Below are positions 18,656-27,471 of a DNA stretch of 64,000 nucleotides, in pieces. The stretch is from Methylobacterium bullatum (GTDB lineage: Bacteria > Pseudomonadota > Alphaproteobacteria > Rhizobiales > Beijerinckiaceae). The position numbers were made by a program, and so were the translations under genes. The notes beneath the pieces are model-generated. The model was given only the letters and a program-made list of their open reading frames with translations. It was not told the DNA's origin and did not search any database. The stretch's first letter is position 1, and every line of letters begins with the position of its first letter. The stretch is taken from positions 842,001-906,000 of the forward strand of contig LR743504.1 in the NCBI GenBank assembly GCA_902712845.1, read 5' to 3'.

Positions 18656-19672
18656 ATGGCGGATTACGAGATCTTCGAGCTCGGCGATTATATGCTCCAA
18701 TGCGGCAAGACGCTGCGCAAGGCCAAGCTCGCCTTCAAGACCTTCGGCACATTGAACGCGGCCAAGGACAACGCCATCGTCTATCCGACCTGGTATTCGG
18801 GCCAGCACACGGAGAACGAGTGGCTGATCGGGTCGGGCAAGGCCCTCGACCCGGACAAATACTTCATCATCATTCCGAACATGTTCGGCAACGGGCTCTC
18901 GTCCTCGCCGAGCAACACGCCCGCCCCCTGGGACGGGCCGCGTTTTCCCAACGTGACAGCATACGACAACGTCGTGGCGCAGCACCGCCTCGTCACCGAG
19001 CATTTCGGCATCGAGACGCTGGTGCTGGTGACCGGCTGGTCGATGGGTGCGCTCCAGACCTACCATTGGGGCGCGCTCTATCCCGACATGGTCCCGCGCA
19101 TCCTGCCGTTTCAGGGGTCGGCCAAGTGTTCGCGGCACAACTTCGTCTTCCTCGAAGGGGCGAAAGCCGCCCTCCAGGCGGACGCCGCCTTCGCGGAGGG
19201 ATGGTACACGTCGCCACCGAACAAGGGCCTGCGCGCCTTCGGCCGGGTCTATGCCGGCTGGGGCCTGTCGCAGACCTTCTACCGGATCGAAGCCGACCTG
19301 ACCCATATGGGGTACGCGTCGCTCGAGGATTTCCTCGTCGGGTTCTGGGAAGGCCTGTTCTACACCCGCGATGCCAACGATCTGCTGGCCATGCTCTGGA
19401 CCTGGCAGAACGGCGATATCGGCGCCAATCCGGTCTTCAAGGGCGATACCAAGGCTGCGCTTGCCGCGATCCGCGCCAAAGCGATCCTGATGCCGGCCTC
19501 CACCGACCTGTACTTCCCGCCGGAGGACAACCGGATCGAGGCGGAATCGATGCCGAACGCCGAGTTGCGGGTGATCGAGACCTGGTGGGGCCATTTCGCC
19601 GGCGGCCCCGGCACCAGCCCCGACGACATCGCCACGCTCGACGCCGCGCTCAAAGAGCTGCTCGCGAGCTGA
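18656..19672 (+). CDS. MetX-like alpha/beta hydrolase in the amide operon
   Basis: This 338-residue protein of the homoserine O-acetyltransferase-like (MetX) hydrolase group has nucleophile S129 in VTGWSMGALQ, acid in MPASTDLYFPPEDN and histidine in TWWGHFAGGPG. Conserved MetX-type segments KLAFKTFGTLN and IIPNMFGNGLSSSPSN are present, but MetX's usual GGSMGG elbow is changed to GWSMGA. It lies between urtE and fmdA in the same direction, so a role in amide or ester breakdown is more likely than methionine synthesis. ATG 18656 is chosen over an upstream TTG because the family N-terminus starts near it. Substrate unknown. Confidence 0.85.
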   Translation: MADYEIFELGDYMLQCGKTLRKAKLAFKTFGTLNAAKDNAIVYPTWYSGQHTENEWLIGSGKALDPDKYFIIIPNMFGNGLSSSPSNTPAPWDGPRFPNVTAYDNVVAQHRLVTEHFGIETLVLVTGWSMGALQTYHWGALYPDMVPRILPFQGSAKCSRHNFVFLEGAKAALQADAAFAEGWYTSPPNKGLRAFGRVYAGWGLSQTFYRIEADLTHMGYASLEDFLVGFWEGLFYTRDANDLLAMLWTWQNGDIGANPVFKGDTKAALAAIRAKAILMPASTDLYFPPEDNRIEAESMPNAELRVIETWWGHFAGGPGTSPDDIATLDAALKELLAS

Positions 19673-19787
19673 AAAGCCGGGCCGCGCCGCCAAGGGCGCC
19701 GCCGGCCATCGTCTACGGCCCGCCGGATGAGCCGGCCGGCCCAAACGGGGCGCACGCCCCGGTCACGCCAGAGGGAGTCGAACAACG

Positions 19788-21017
19788 ATGGCTGAGACCC
19801 TGATCAAGGTCGACCTGACGCAGTCGGCCTACGACAACGACATGGTCCACAATCGCTGGCACCCGGACATTCCGATGGTGGCCATGGTCAAGCCCGGCGA
19901 CGACTTCATCGTCGAGACCTATGACTGGACCGGCGGCTTCATCAAAAACAACGATTCCGCCGACGACGTGCGCGACATCGACCTGTCCATCGTCCACTTC
20001 CTCTCCGGCCCCATCGGCGTCGAGGGCGCGGAGCCCGGCGACCTGCTGGTGGTCGATCTCCTCGATATCGGCGCCAAGCCCGAAAGCCAGTGGGGCTTCA
20101 ACGGCTTCTTCTCGAAGAAGAACGGCGGCGGCTTCCTCGACGAGCACTTCCCTCAGGCGCAGAAGTCGATCTGGGATTTCGAGGGCATGTTCACCAAGTC
20201 GCGCCACATCCCCGGCGTGCGCTTCCCCGGCCTGATCCATCCCGGCCTGATCGGCTGCCTGCCCGATCCGAAGATGCTGGAGACCTGGAACACCCGCGAG
20301 AAGGCGCTCTACGACACCAATCCCGGCCGGGTGCCGGCGCTCGCCACCCTCCCCTTCGGCCCCACCGCCCATATGGGCCGGCTCCGGGGCGAGGCGAAGG
20401 ACAGGGCGGCAGCCGAAGGCGCCCGCACGGTGCCGGGCCGCGAGCATGGCGGCAATTGCGACATCAAGGATCTGTCGCGCGGCTCGAAGATCTACTTCCC
20501 CGTCTACGTGCCGGGCGCGGGCCTTTCCATGGGCGACCTGCATTTCAGCCAGGGCGACGGCGAGATCACCTTCTGCGGCGCCATCGAAATGGCGGGCTGG
20601 GTCCATCTCAAGGTGAGTCTCATCAAGGACGGCATGTCGAAATACGGGATCAAGAACCCGATCTTCAAGCCGTCGCCGGTGACGCCGAAATTCGACGACC
20701 ACCTGATCTTCGAGGGCGTCTCCGTCGATGAATACGGCAAGCAGCATTACCTCGACGTCACGGTGGCCTACCGGCAGGCCTGCCTCAACGCCATCGAATA
20801 CCTGAAAAAGTTCGGCTATTCGGGCGCCCAGGCCTATTCGATTCTCGGCACCGCCCCTGTCCAGGGCCACATCTCCGGCGTCGTCGACATCCCCAACGCC
20901 TGCGCCACGCTTTGGATTCCGACGAAAATCTTCGACTTCGACATCAACCCCGGCGCCGACGGGCCGATCAAGCATATCGACGGCTCGATCCAGATGCCGC
21001 TCTCGCCGGATCTTTGA
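19788..21017 (+). CDS. fmdA: Formamidase (acetamidase/formamidase family)
   Basis: This 409-residue enzyme closely follows FmdA of Methylophilus and related bacteria. Visible marks are the N-terminal NRWHPDIP, GREHGGNCDIKDLS, FPVYVPGAGLSMGDLHFSQGDGE (read as two parts) and the central PGLIHPGLIG. FmdA hydrolyses formamide, and more slowly acetamide, to ammonia and the carboxylate in the cytoplasm. The ribosome site GGGAG precedes the ATG. It sits downstream of the amide transporter; formate released can enter C1 metabolism. Confidence 0.96.
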   Translation: MAETLIKVDLTQSAYDNDMVHNRWHPDIPMVAMVKPGDDFIVETYDWTGGFIKNNDSADDVRDIDLSIVHFLSGPIGVEGAEPGDLLVVDLLDIGAKPESQWGFNGFFSKKNGGGFLDEHFPQAQKSIWDFEGMFTKSRHIPGVRFPGLIHPGLIGCLPDPKMLETWNTREKALYDTNPGRVPALATLPFGPTAHMGRLRGEAKDRAAAEGARTVPGREHGGNCDIKDLSRGSKIYFPVYVPGAGLSMGDLHFSQGDGEITFCGAIEMAGWVHLKVSLIKDGMSKYGIKNPIFKPSPVTPKFDDHLIFEGVSVDEYGKQHYLDVTVAYRQACLNAIEYLKKFGYSGAQAYSILGTAPVQGHISGVVDIPNACATLWIPTKIFDFDINPGADGPIKHIDGSIQMPLSPDL

Positions 21018-21039
21018 TCCACCCTCCGGCCCGGCCCGG

Positions 21040-21136
21040 GTCCCCTCTCCTAGAAGGGGAGGGATAGGGTGAGGTGTGTGACCTTTTCGGATGGTCCACG
21101 CCCCTCACCCCAACCCTCTCCCAAACGGGAGAGGGG
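21040..21136. repeat. Second copy of the intercistronic palindromic repeat (fmdA-fmdB)
   Basis: The element begins TCCCCTCTCCTAGAAGGGGAGGGATAGGGTGAGGTGTGTG (read in two halves) and ends CCCCTCACCCCAACCCTCTCCCAAACGGGAGAGGGG. It has the same outer CCCTCTCC palindromes and inner GGGTGAGG / CCTCACCC pair as 14743-14834, with a few base changes that keep pairing. It lies just after fmdA and before fmdB. Confidence 0.8.
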
Positions 21137-21206
21137 GGGCCGTCGTGACGGTGCCCGACGCGGCGATCACTTGGATCTCGCCTGATTCCCGACCGAAGAG
21201 GCCCCT

Positions 21207-21524
21207 ATGCCCGTCTACGATTACGCCTGCGACGCCTGCGGGCCCTTTACGGTGCTGCGCCCCATGGCTCAGTTCAAGGACCCGCATGACTGCCCCGATT
21301 GCGGCTCGTCCTGCGGCCGCGCCTTCCTCACCGCACCCAACCTCGCCTCCATGGATGCGGGACGGCGCAAAGCGCATGCGGTCAACGAGCGGAGCGCCCA
21401 CGCGCCCCGCAAATCATCGGGGCACGGGGCCGGCTGCGGCTGTTGCTCGGGGGCCTCGAAAACCAAGCAGCCGGCAGCCGCCAAAAGCTTCCCCAATGCG
21501 CGGCCGTGGATGATCAGCCACTGA
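21207..21524 (+). CDS. fmdB: FmdB-type zinc-ribbon protein
   Basis: This 105-residue protein starts MPVYDYACDACG, the signature opening of FmdB. A second knuckle CPDC is at residues 29-32, giving a C8-C11/C29-C32 zinc ribbon. The tail is Cys/Gly-rich (GCGCCSG) and basic. FmdB is named as a putative regulator of formamidase expression; its biochemical role is still uncertain. It is placed between fmdA and amiE, as in other fmd clusters. Confidence 0.92.
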   Translation: MPVYDYACDACGPFTVLRPMAQFKDPHDCPDCGSSCGRAFLTAPNLASMDAGRRKAHAVNERSAHAPRKSSGHGAGCGCCSGASKTKQPAAAKSFPNARPWMISH

Positions 21525-21540
21525 AAGCTGGGCGCCTACT

Positions 21541-21565
21541 CCTCTCCCCGCCAGGCGGGGAGAGG
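21541..21565. repeat. Perfect GC hairpin between fmdB and amiE
   Basis: CCTCTCCCCGCC and GGCGGGGAGAGG pair perfectly with almost no loop (about 10 bp stem, 5-base loop in practice). It lies 16 bp after fmdB and 28 bp before amiE. It is related in core sequence to the palindrome at 32009-32032. It could be an attenuator or a message-stabilising hairpin. Confidence 0.65.
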
Positions 21566-21593
21566 CGACGCACAAACCAGGAGAACCCCACCC

Positions 21594-22622
21594 ATGATGC
21601 ACGGCGACATTTCCTCGAGCAACGACAGCGTCGGCGTCGCGGTCGTCAACTATAAGATGCCGCGTCTGCACACGAAGGCAGAAGTGCTAGAGAACGCGCG
21701 GAAGATCGCCGACATGGTGGTGGGCATGAAGTCCGGCCTGCCCGGCATGGATCTTGTGATCTTCCCCGAATACTCGACCCACGGGATCATGTACGACGGC
21801 AAGGAGATGTACGAGACCGCATCCGCCGTGCCCGGGGAGGAGACCGCGATCTTCGCCGAGGCCTGCCGGAAGGCGGGTGTCTGGGGCGTGTTCTCGCTCA
21901 CCGGCGAGCGCCACGAGGAGCATCCGAACAAGGCGCCCTACAACACCCTCATCCTGATGAACGACAAGGGTGAGATCGTGCAGAAATACCGCAAGATCAT
22001 GCCCTGGACCCCGATCGAGGGCTGGTATCCGGGCGATTGCACCTATGTCTCGGACGGGCCGAAGGGCCTCAAGATCAGCCTCATCATCTGCGACGACGGC
22101 AATTACCCCGAGATCTGGCGCGACTGCGCCATGCGCGGCGCCGAGCTCATCATCCGCTGCCAGGGCTACATGTATCCGGCCAAGGAACAGCAGATCCTGA
22201 TGTCGAAGGCGATGGCTTTCGCCAACAACACCTATGTGGCCGTGGCCAACGCGGCCGGCTTCGACGGCGTCTATAGCTATTTCGGCCATTCGGCGATCAT
22301 CGGGTTCGACGGCCGGACGCTCGGCGAATGCGGCACCGAGGAAATGGGCGTGCAATATGCCGCCCTGTCGAAGTTCCTCATCCGCGACGCCCGCGCCAAC
22401 ATGCAGTCGGAGAACCACCTCTTCAAGCTGCTGCACCGTGGCTATACCGGCATGATCAACTCCAAGGAGAACGAGCCCGGCAAGGCCGATTGTCCCTACG
22501 ACTTCTATCGTCGCTGGATCGAGGACCCGGCCGGCACCCGCGAGGCGGTCCGCGCCATCACCCGCCCCGATCTCGGTACGCCGGAATGCCCGATCGAAGG
22601 CATCCCCAACGCCGCCAAGTAG
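21594..22622 (+). CDS. amiE: Aliphatic amidase
   Basis: This 342-residue nitrilase-superfamily amidase aligns with Pseudomonas AmiE from [11 protein letters not shown] onward without offset. The catalytic triad is E59 (FPEYS), K134 (KYRKIMPW) and C166 ([11 protein letters not shown]). AmiE converts acetamide, propionamide and other short aliphatic amides to acid and ammonia in the cytoplasm as a homohexamer. The close relative AmiF prefers formamide; the HGDISSSND start and overall match favour AmiE. The ribosome site AGGAG is clear. It is the last gene of the amide run and has a different fold from FmdA. Confidence 0.95.
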   Translation: MMHGDISSSNDSVGVAVVNYKMPRLHTKAEVLENARKIADMVVGMKSGLPGMDLVIFPEYSTHGIMYDGKEMYETASAVPGEETAIFAEACRKAGVWGVFSLTGERHEEHPNKAPYNTLILMNDKGEIVQKYRKIMPWTPIEGWYPGDCTYVSDGPKGLKISLIICDDGNYPEIWRDCAMRGAELIIRCQGYMYPAKEQQILMSKAMAFANNTYVAVANAAGFDGVYSYFGHSAIIGFDGRTLGECGTEEMGVQYAALSKFLIRDARANMQSENHLFKLLHRGYTGMINSKENEPGKADCPYDFYRRWIEDPAGTREAVRAITRPDLGTPECPIEGIPNAAK

Positions 22623-22663
22623 GGTTCGCCAAAAGTCTGTTGCAGTGTTTGTCCAAGGCCTTA

Positions 22664-22770
22664 CCTCATCCTGAGGTGCCGCGTAGCGGCCTCGAAGGAG
22701 GGCTCCAGGGATCGTGCGACAACTGGAGGCCTCCTTCGAGGCCCGCTGACGCGGGCGCCTCAGGATGAGG
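22664..22770. repeat. Imperfect inverted repeat downstream of amiE
   Basis: CCTCATCCTGAGG at the left end is mirrored by CCTCAGGATGAGG at the right end, and CCTCGAAGGAGG inside by CCTCCTTCGAGG. This ~107-bp palindrome is of the kind dispersed between genes in Hyphomicrobiales genomes. It lies between the convergent ends of amiE and the HWE kinase gene and may also end both transcripts. Confidence 0.8.
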
Positions 22771-22895
22771 TGGTCCGCTTGGATGATCGACTTTGGCATG
22801 AGCATCCGCTGAGACATCCGATCGAGCAGACTCTAAACCAGGTCTCGATGAGCCCGATCCATGCGTCGCGCTGATCGAGACTTGGTTTGAGTAGA

Positions 22896-24596
22896 TCAGT
22901 GAAAGCGGACGGTCGGCGCGGTCTCGATCGGAACGTCGATCCGGCAGCGCAGGCCTTCGGCGTGGAAATCGAGCTCCACCGAGCCCGCGAGTTCGCGGGC
23001 GATTCCGCCGGTGATGAGCCGGGTGCCGAAGCCGCGGCGCTTCGGCTGCGCCACGGCCGGGCCGCCGCGTTCCCGCCACTCGATTTCCAGCCGCCGCCCA
23101 CCCATGCCGTCCTCGGTGACGCGCCAGATCACCGACAGGCGGCCCTGGTTGCCTAAAAGGGCGCCGTATTTCGCCGCGTTGGTGGTCAGTTCGTGGGCGG
23201 TCATCCCCAGGGCCAGCACGTAGCGCGGCGGCAGGTCGATATCGGGGCCGACGAGTTCCATATGGTCCGCCGAACTGCGGTAGGGGCTGAGCTCGTTCTC
23301 GAGCACGGCGCGGAGCGGCGCGCCGGTCCAGTCGTCGCGGGTCAGGAGATCGTGGGTCTTCGACAGAGCGAGGATGCGGCCTTCCAGTTGCGCCGCCTGC
23401 TCCTCGCCGCCGCGCGATTGCCGGGCGAGGGACTGGACCGTGGCGAGTGTGTTCTTCACCCGGTGATTCAGCTCGTGCATCATCGTCACCTGCTGCTCCT
23501 GCAGGCTGCGCGTGCGTTCGAGTTCGGCCCGCAGACCGTCCTCGTGCGTCTCCAGCGTGGCGGCCATGGCGTCGAAAGCCTGGCCGAGCTGGCCGAATTC
23601 GGAGCGGCCCGTCAGGCCCGACCGGGCAAAGAGCTGGCCGGAACGCCAGGCGCGGGACGCTTTCAACAGCCGCCGCACCGGCTTGCGGATGAAGACGCGC
23701 CCGCCGATCAGAGCCGCCACGATGGCAACCAGCGTCCCGAGGAAGATCAGGATCACGCCGCGCCGGGTCGCCGTATCGATATCGGCGAAGGCGGTATCGC
23801 GGGCGAGGCCCACGGCGACGGTCATTCCGTCGAGGGCGCCGCCGGGATGGACCACGCCGGTGATGCGGCGCACGCCATCGAGACCGGGCATCTCCCCGAC
23901 GCTTCCTTCGGAATCCGCCTTGCCCAGGTCGGACGCGAAGGCCGCCGGCAGAGCCTTGCCGACCCAGGAGTCGAGATCGGGATTCTGGACGATGATGGTG
24001 CCGCCGCGGTCGGCCACCGTCACGGCGGCGTCCTTCGGCAGGCCGGCATGGGCCAGCCGCTCCCCCAGCCAGGCGGGATCGAAACCGAAGATGAGCAGGC
24101 CGGAGGACCTGTCGCTGGAATCCCGGATCGGATAGGCGAACTGGATGGTGGGAACCCGGCTGCCGCGACCAACCACGTATTCCCCGATGACCGGCACGCC
24201 CGACCGCATCGCCTTCTGGAAATAGGTCCGGTCGGCGATGGAATAGGCGCCCTGCTCCATTCCCAGGCTGTTGCAGACGAGCTGCCCCTTCGCATCCGCG
24301 ACGATGAGGATCGTGGCACCCGACAGCTTCCGGATGATGGAGCGCAGGAAGCTGGTGCACCCCGCCGCTTCCTGATCGCGGATGAACGGAGCCTCCGCGA
24401 GGATATCGAGGAGTTGGCGCATGCCGCCGGCGAACTGGGTGAGGTCTTCCGCCACCGCGCGGGCGTTGCGCAGGGCCGAGGCCGTCACGGCATCCTCGCG
24501 AGCGCTGCGCAGGGCGTGCTCGTTGAAGCTCTGGACCGCGATGGCAGGGACGAGGGCGAGCACGACCAGCGCGACGATACGGGATGTGAGCGTCAT
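22896..24596 (-). CDS. HWE/HisKA_2-type membrane sensor histidine kinase
   Basis: This 566-residue kinase has an N-terminal membrane helix, a periplasmic Cache-type sensor (residues about 30-270, including YSIADRTYFQKAMRSG and QFAYPIRDS), a second helix (VILIFLGTLVAIVAALIGG), a HAMP-like linker, and the kinase core HELNHRVKNTLATVQSLARQ typical of HisKA_2/HWE kinases. The ATPase part has HELTTNAAKYGAL, then WRERGGPAV and GFGTRLI. Kinases of this class often feed the PhyR/general stress response or CheY-like single receivers; no partner is adjacent. It is convergent with amiE. Ligand unknown. Confidence 0.92.
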   Translation of the reverse strand: MTLTSRIVALVVLALVPAIAVQSFNEHALRSAREDAVTASALRNARAVAEDLTQFAGGMRQLLDILAEAPFIRDQEAAGCTSFLRSIIRKLSGATILIVADAKGQLVCNSLGMEQGAYSIADRTYFQKAMRSGVPVIGEYVVGRGSRVPTIQFAYPIRDSSDRSSGLLIFGFDPAWLGERLAHAGLPKDAAVTVADRGGTIIVQNPDLDSWVGKALPAAFASDLGKADSEGSVGEMPGLDGVRRITGVVHPGGALDGMTVAVGLARDTAFADIDTATRRGVILIFLGTLVAIVAALIGGRVFIRKPVRRLLKASRAWRSGQLFARSGLTGRSEFGQLGQAFDAMAATLETHEDGLRAELERTRSLQEQQVTMMHELNHRVKNTLATVQSLARQSRGGEEQAAQLEGRILALSKTHDLLTRDDWTGAPLRAVLENELSPYRSSADHMELVGPDIDLPPRYVLALGMTAHELTTNAAKYGALLGNQGRLSVIWRVTEDGMGGRRLEIEWRERGGPAVAQPKRRGFGTRLITGGIARELAGSVELDFHAEGLRCRIDVPIETAPTVRFH

Positions 24597-24829
24597 GACG
24601 GGAGGTCGGCCATGGGGAGCGTTTCAGCCAGACGGAACCGGTTCGGCCGACCGAATCAGCTTGGCCATAATACTGTATGCCTGACTTGCCGGAACGGTCG
24701 TATCAGTAATTTGACACGGCGACCGGATTTCTCCGCGACGGTGAACGCTTCATCGTCCCGGTTGAGGCTGGACCGGCGCTCCGCCTGCGGCCACAACGGC
24801 GCCGACGTGAAATCCCCAGGGAGGACGAC

Positions 24830-25717
24830 ATGAGCGACCGCATCACTCTCAAGGCCGGCGACGGTACCGTAGCGGTGATCTCATCGTCCGGTGCCGAGCC
24901 CGTCTCCTGGCAGGTGGGCGGCCGGGAGTATCTCTGGAACGGCGATCCGGCGCATTGGAACCGGCACGCGCCCTGGCTCTTCCCGGTGGTGGGTGCCTCG
25001 TCCGGCGGCGAGGTCCGGGTGGACGGCACGGCCTATCCGATGGGCCAGCACGGTTTTGCCCGCGACCTGCCCTTCACGGTCGTCTCGCAGAGCGACGACA
25101 CCCTTACCCTGCGCCTCACCGAGAGCGAGGCGACGCGCGCCCGTTACCCTTATCCGTTCCAGCTCGACATCACCACGCGGGTCGGCCCGGCCCATCTCGA
25201 TTTCGAGATCTGGATCGAGAATACCGGCGGGACGAACCTGCCCTATGCGCTGGGCTTCCACCCGGCCTTCCCCTGGCCCTTCGCCGGTGGCGAGCGCAAG
25301 GCCGGCGGCGGCTACGCGGTGGAGTTCGAGCACCCCGAACGGGCGATGGCGCCCGAGGTGGGGGATGGCGGCCTGCTCCTGCGCCAGGAGCGGCCGTTCC
25401 CCCTCGACGGGCGGATACTCCCCCTCGATCCCGACCTATTCGCCGAGGCCATCGTCCTGCGCGACGCGGCGAGCGCGCGGATGCGCTTCACCGCGCCCGA
25501 CGGCAGCGCCATCCGCATGAACGTCTCGGACTTCCCGCATCTCGCCATCTGGACGAAGCCGACGGCGCCGTTCCTGTCCCTGGAATGCTGGACCGGTTAC
25601 GCCGACTGGGCCGGGTTCGATGGCGACCTGATCCGCCGGGATTCGCAGCGCCTCATCGCCCCCGGCCAGCGCGTCCGCCACGGGGTCAGCCTCACCCTGG
25701 AAGGTCCGCGCTCATGA
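24830..25717 (+). CDS. Aldose 1-epimerase family protein (LacX-like)
   Basis: This 295-residue protein has the galactose-mutarotase beta-sandwich pattern of the LacX/YihR-like branch: segments EPVSWQVGGREYLWNGDP, APWLFPVVG, GQHGFARDLPF (with the substrate His), ALGFHPAFPWPF (second conserved His) and LECWTGYADW (conserved near the catalytic Glu). It probably interconverts sugar anomers. Its stop overlaps the start of the TenA-like gene (ATGA), so the two are coupled although their functions look unrelated. Confidence 0.87.
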   Translation: MSDRITLKAGDGTVAVISSSGAEPVSWQVGGREYLWNGDPAHWNRHAPWLFPVVGASSGGEVRVDGTAYPMGQHGFARDLPFTVVSQSDDTLTLRLTESEATRARYPYPFQLDITTRVGPAHLDFEIWIENTGGTNLPYALGFHPAFPWPFAGGERKAGGGYAVEFEHPERAMAPEVGDGGLLLRQERPFPLDGRILPLDPDLFAEAIVLRDAASARMRFTAPDGSAIRMNVSDFPHLAIWTKPTAPFLSLECWTGYADWAGFDGDLIRRDSQRLIAPGQRVRHGVSLTLEGPRS

Positions 25718-26397
25718 TCCGCCCCACCGACGAGAACGGCTTCTCGGCCGAAGCCTGGACGCGGAACCAAGCGGCCTATGAGGCCATCCGCACCATGCCG
25801 TTCAACGCGGAACTCGCCGCCGGCACCCTCGGCGAGGCCCGCTTCCGCCACTACATCTTGCAGGACGCGCATTATCTCATCGGCTTCGGGCGGGCGCTGG
25901 CGTTGGCTGCGGCGAAATCGCCGGAGCCCGAGGGGATCGTGCAGTTCGCGAAAGCCGCCGAGACGGCCATCGTGGTCGAGCGCTCCCTCCATGGCGGGTT
26001 CTTCCGGGATTACGGCATCTCCGCCGAGACCTTCGCCGCGACGCCACTCTCGCCCCCTTGCGACCACTACGTGTCCTATCTTCTCGCCACGGCCTACGGC
26101 GAACCCTACGAAGTGCTGGTCGCGGCCCTGCTGCCGTGCTTCTGGATCTATGCCGAGATCGGCACCGACATCCTGTCGCGGGCGGGCGCCGGCAATCCCT
26201 ACGCCGCCTGGATCGACACCTATGCCGGAGAGGAATTCGGCACCGCCGTCGCCGAGATGATCGCGAGCACGGATGCCGCCGCGCGGAATGTCTCGCCCTC
26301 GCTGCGGGCGCGGATGCACCGCGCCTTCACCCGCGCGACGCAGCTCGAATGGATGTTCTGGGACGGGGCCTACCGCGAGGCGGCCTGGCCGGTCTGA
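25714..26397 (+). CDS. TenA-family protein (thiaminase II-like)
   Basis: This 227-residue all-helical protein begins FSAEAWTRNQAAYEAI. It has FRHYILQDAHYLIGFGRAL, the TenA substrate segment, a candidate nucleophile Cys in LLPCFWIYAEIG, and the C-terminal ATQLEWMFWDGAY carrying the conserved Glu. TenA_C proteins hydrolyse aminopyrimidine breakdown products of thiamin for salvage; some TenA relatives have other roles. It is translationally coupled to the upstream epimerase gene. No TPP riboswitch-like structure was noticed before the pair. Confidence 0.88.
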   Translation: MIRPTDENGFSAEAWTRNQAAYEAIRTMPFNAELAAGTLGEARFRHYILQDAHYLIGFGRALALAAAKSPEPEGIVQFAKAAETAIVVERSLHGGFFRDYGISAETFAATPLSPPCDHYVSYLLATAYGEPYEVLVAALLPCFWIYAEIGTDILSRAGAGNPYAAWIDTYAGEEFGTAVAEMIASTDAAARNVSPSLRARMHRAFTRATQLEWMFWDGAYREAAWPV

Positions 26398-27227
26398 CGG
26401 TCGGCGAGCCCGCTTCCGGAACAGGGCGGCGGAACCCGCACCGGCTTCGGCGCGCCGGGCTTGACGATGCGGACGATGCCGTCGCGCAGGGAGAGCATGT
26501 GGCCGCGCTCCACATCGGTCCAGCACTCGTCGCGGGTGAGCGCCTTGGTGGCGATGACCGTCACCACGTCGTCGGTCCGCGTCTCCTGCGCGAAATCCAC
26601 GTGCCAATCCTCGTCGATGAGGGTCGCGGTGCCGAAGGGCGCGCAGCGGGTGAGGTAGCACAGGCGCTTGCCGCAATGGGCATAGAGCGTCCGGCTGTCG
26701 CTGAGCAGCATGTTGAACACGCCGAGCCCGTGCAATTCGGCGCAGAGTTCGGCGACCGCGCTGTCGAGCCGCGCCGGGCTCGGCAGGCTCGGATAGCGGG
26801 CCTGTAGCCGGTCGAGCATCCAGCAGAACGCGTATTCGCTGTCGGTGGAGCCCACCGGCTTGAACCAGGTCAGCGGCCACTTCTTCACGCCCTTGAGCTG
26901 GCCGTTATGGGCGAAGGTCCAGCGCCGCCCCCAGAGCTCACGGCTGAACGGATGGGTGTTCTCGAGCCCGACCCGCCCGCGATTGGCCTTGCGCACATGC
27001 GCGATCACGATCCGGCTCTTGATCGCGTAGTCGCGCAGCAGTTTGGCGAGGACCGAGCGCGCGCTCGGCTCGGGCTCGTGGAAGGCGCGCGCGCCCCGCC
27101 CCTCGTAGAAGGTGATGCCCCATCCGTCGGCATGAGGCCCGGTCTCGCCCCCGCGCCGGGCGAGGCCCGCGAAGGAGAAACGGATGTCGGTGGGCACGTT
27201 CGCGCTCATGCCGAGCAATTCGCACAT
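26370..27227 (-). CDS. Class II glutamine amidotransferase (YafJ-like)
   Basis: This 285-residue protein starts MCELLGMSANVP, placing the N-terminal nucleophile Cys at position 2, the rule for Ntn-type class II amidotransferases. HADGWG and AHVRKANRGRVGLENTHPF follow as in YafJ/EgtC-like proteins. The start at 27227 is required to expose Cys2. There is no synthetase domain, so the acceptor must lie elsewhere. It converges with the TenA-like gene and overlaps its end by 28 bp. YafJ-type enzymes hydrolyse gamma-glutamyl amides; the natural substrate is unknown. Confidence 0.88.
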   Translation of the reverse strand: MCELLGMSANVPTDIRFSFAGLARRGGETGPHADGWGITFYEGRGARAFHEPEPSARSVLAKLLRDYAIKSRIVIAHVRKANRGRVGLENTHPFSRELWGRRWTFAHNGQLKGVKKWPLTWFKPVGSTDSEYAFCWMLDRLQARYPSLPSPARLDSAVAELCAELHGLGVFNMLLSDSRTLYAHCGKRLCYLTRCAPFGTATLIDEDWHVDFAQETRTDDVVTVIATKALTRDECWTDVERGHMLSLRDGIVRIVKPGAPKPVRVPPPCSGSGLADRQTGQAASR

Positions 27228-27471
27228 GGAAAATCTTGCAGCTTCTGGCGATGCGCTTGCGACGAGAAAGCGGGCTGTTGGGGAGCGGGCGTCGGGAAGA
27301 GACAAACCTAGGAGTGTTTGGCACGCCCGACAACCGTGGAGGCGCATGTGCCGGGTGACACGACAAGATTCCTCTCCGATGGACTCGCGCCTTCCCTGCC
27401 CGGCGGCGATCCTCTAAGCCGACCTCGGATGATGGACCGTAGCCGGCGCCGGCCGCCGGAGGGAAACGTCG

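Noticed and set aside
24597..24829. TPP riboswitch in front of the epimerase-tenA pair
   Set aside because: The conserved CTGAGA and ACCTGA-type THI-box pieces are absent.
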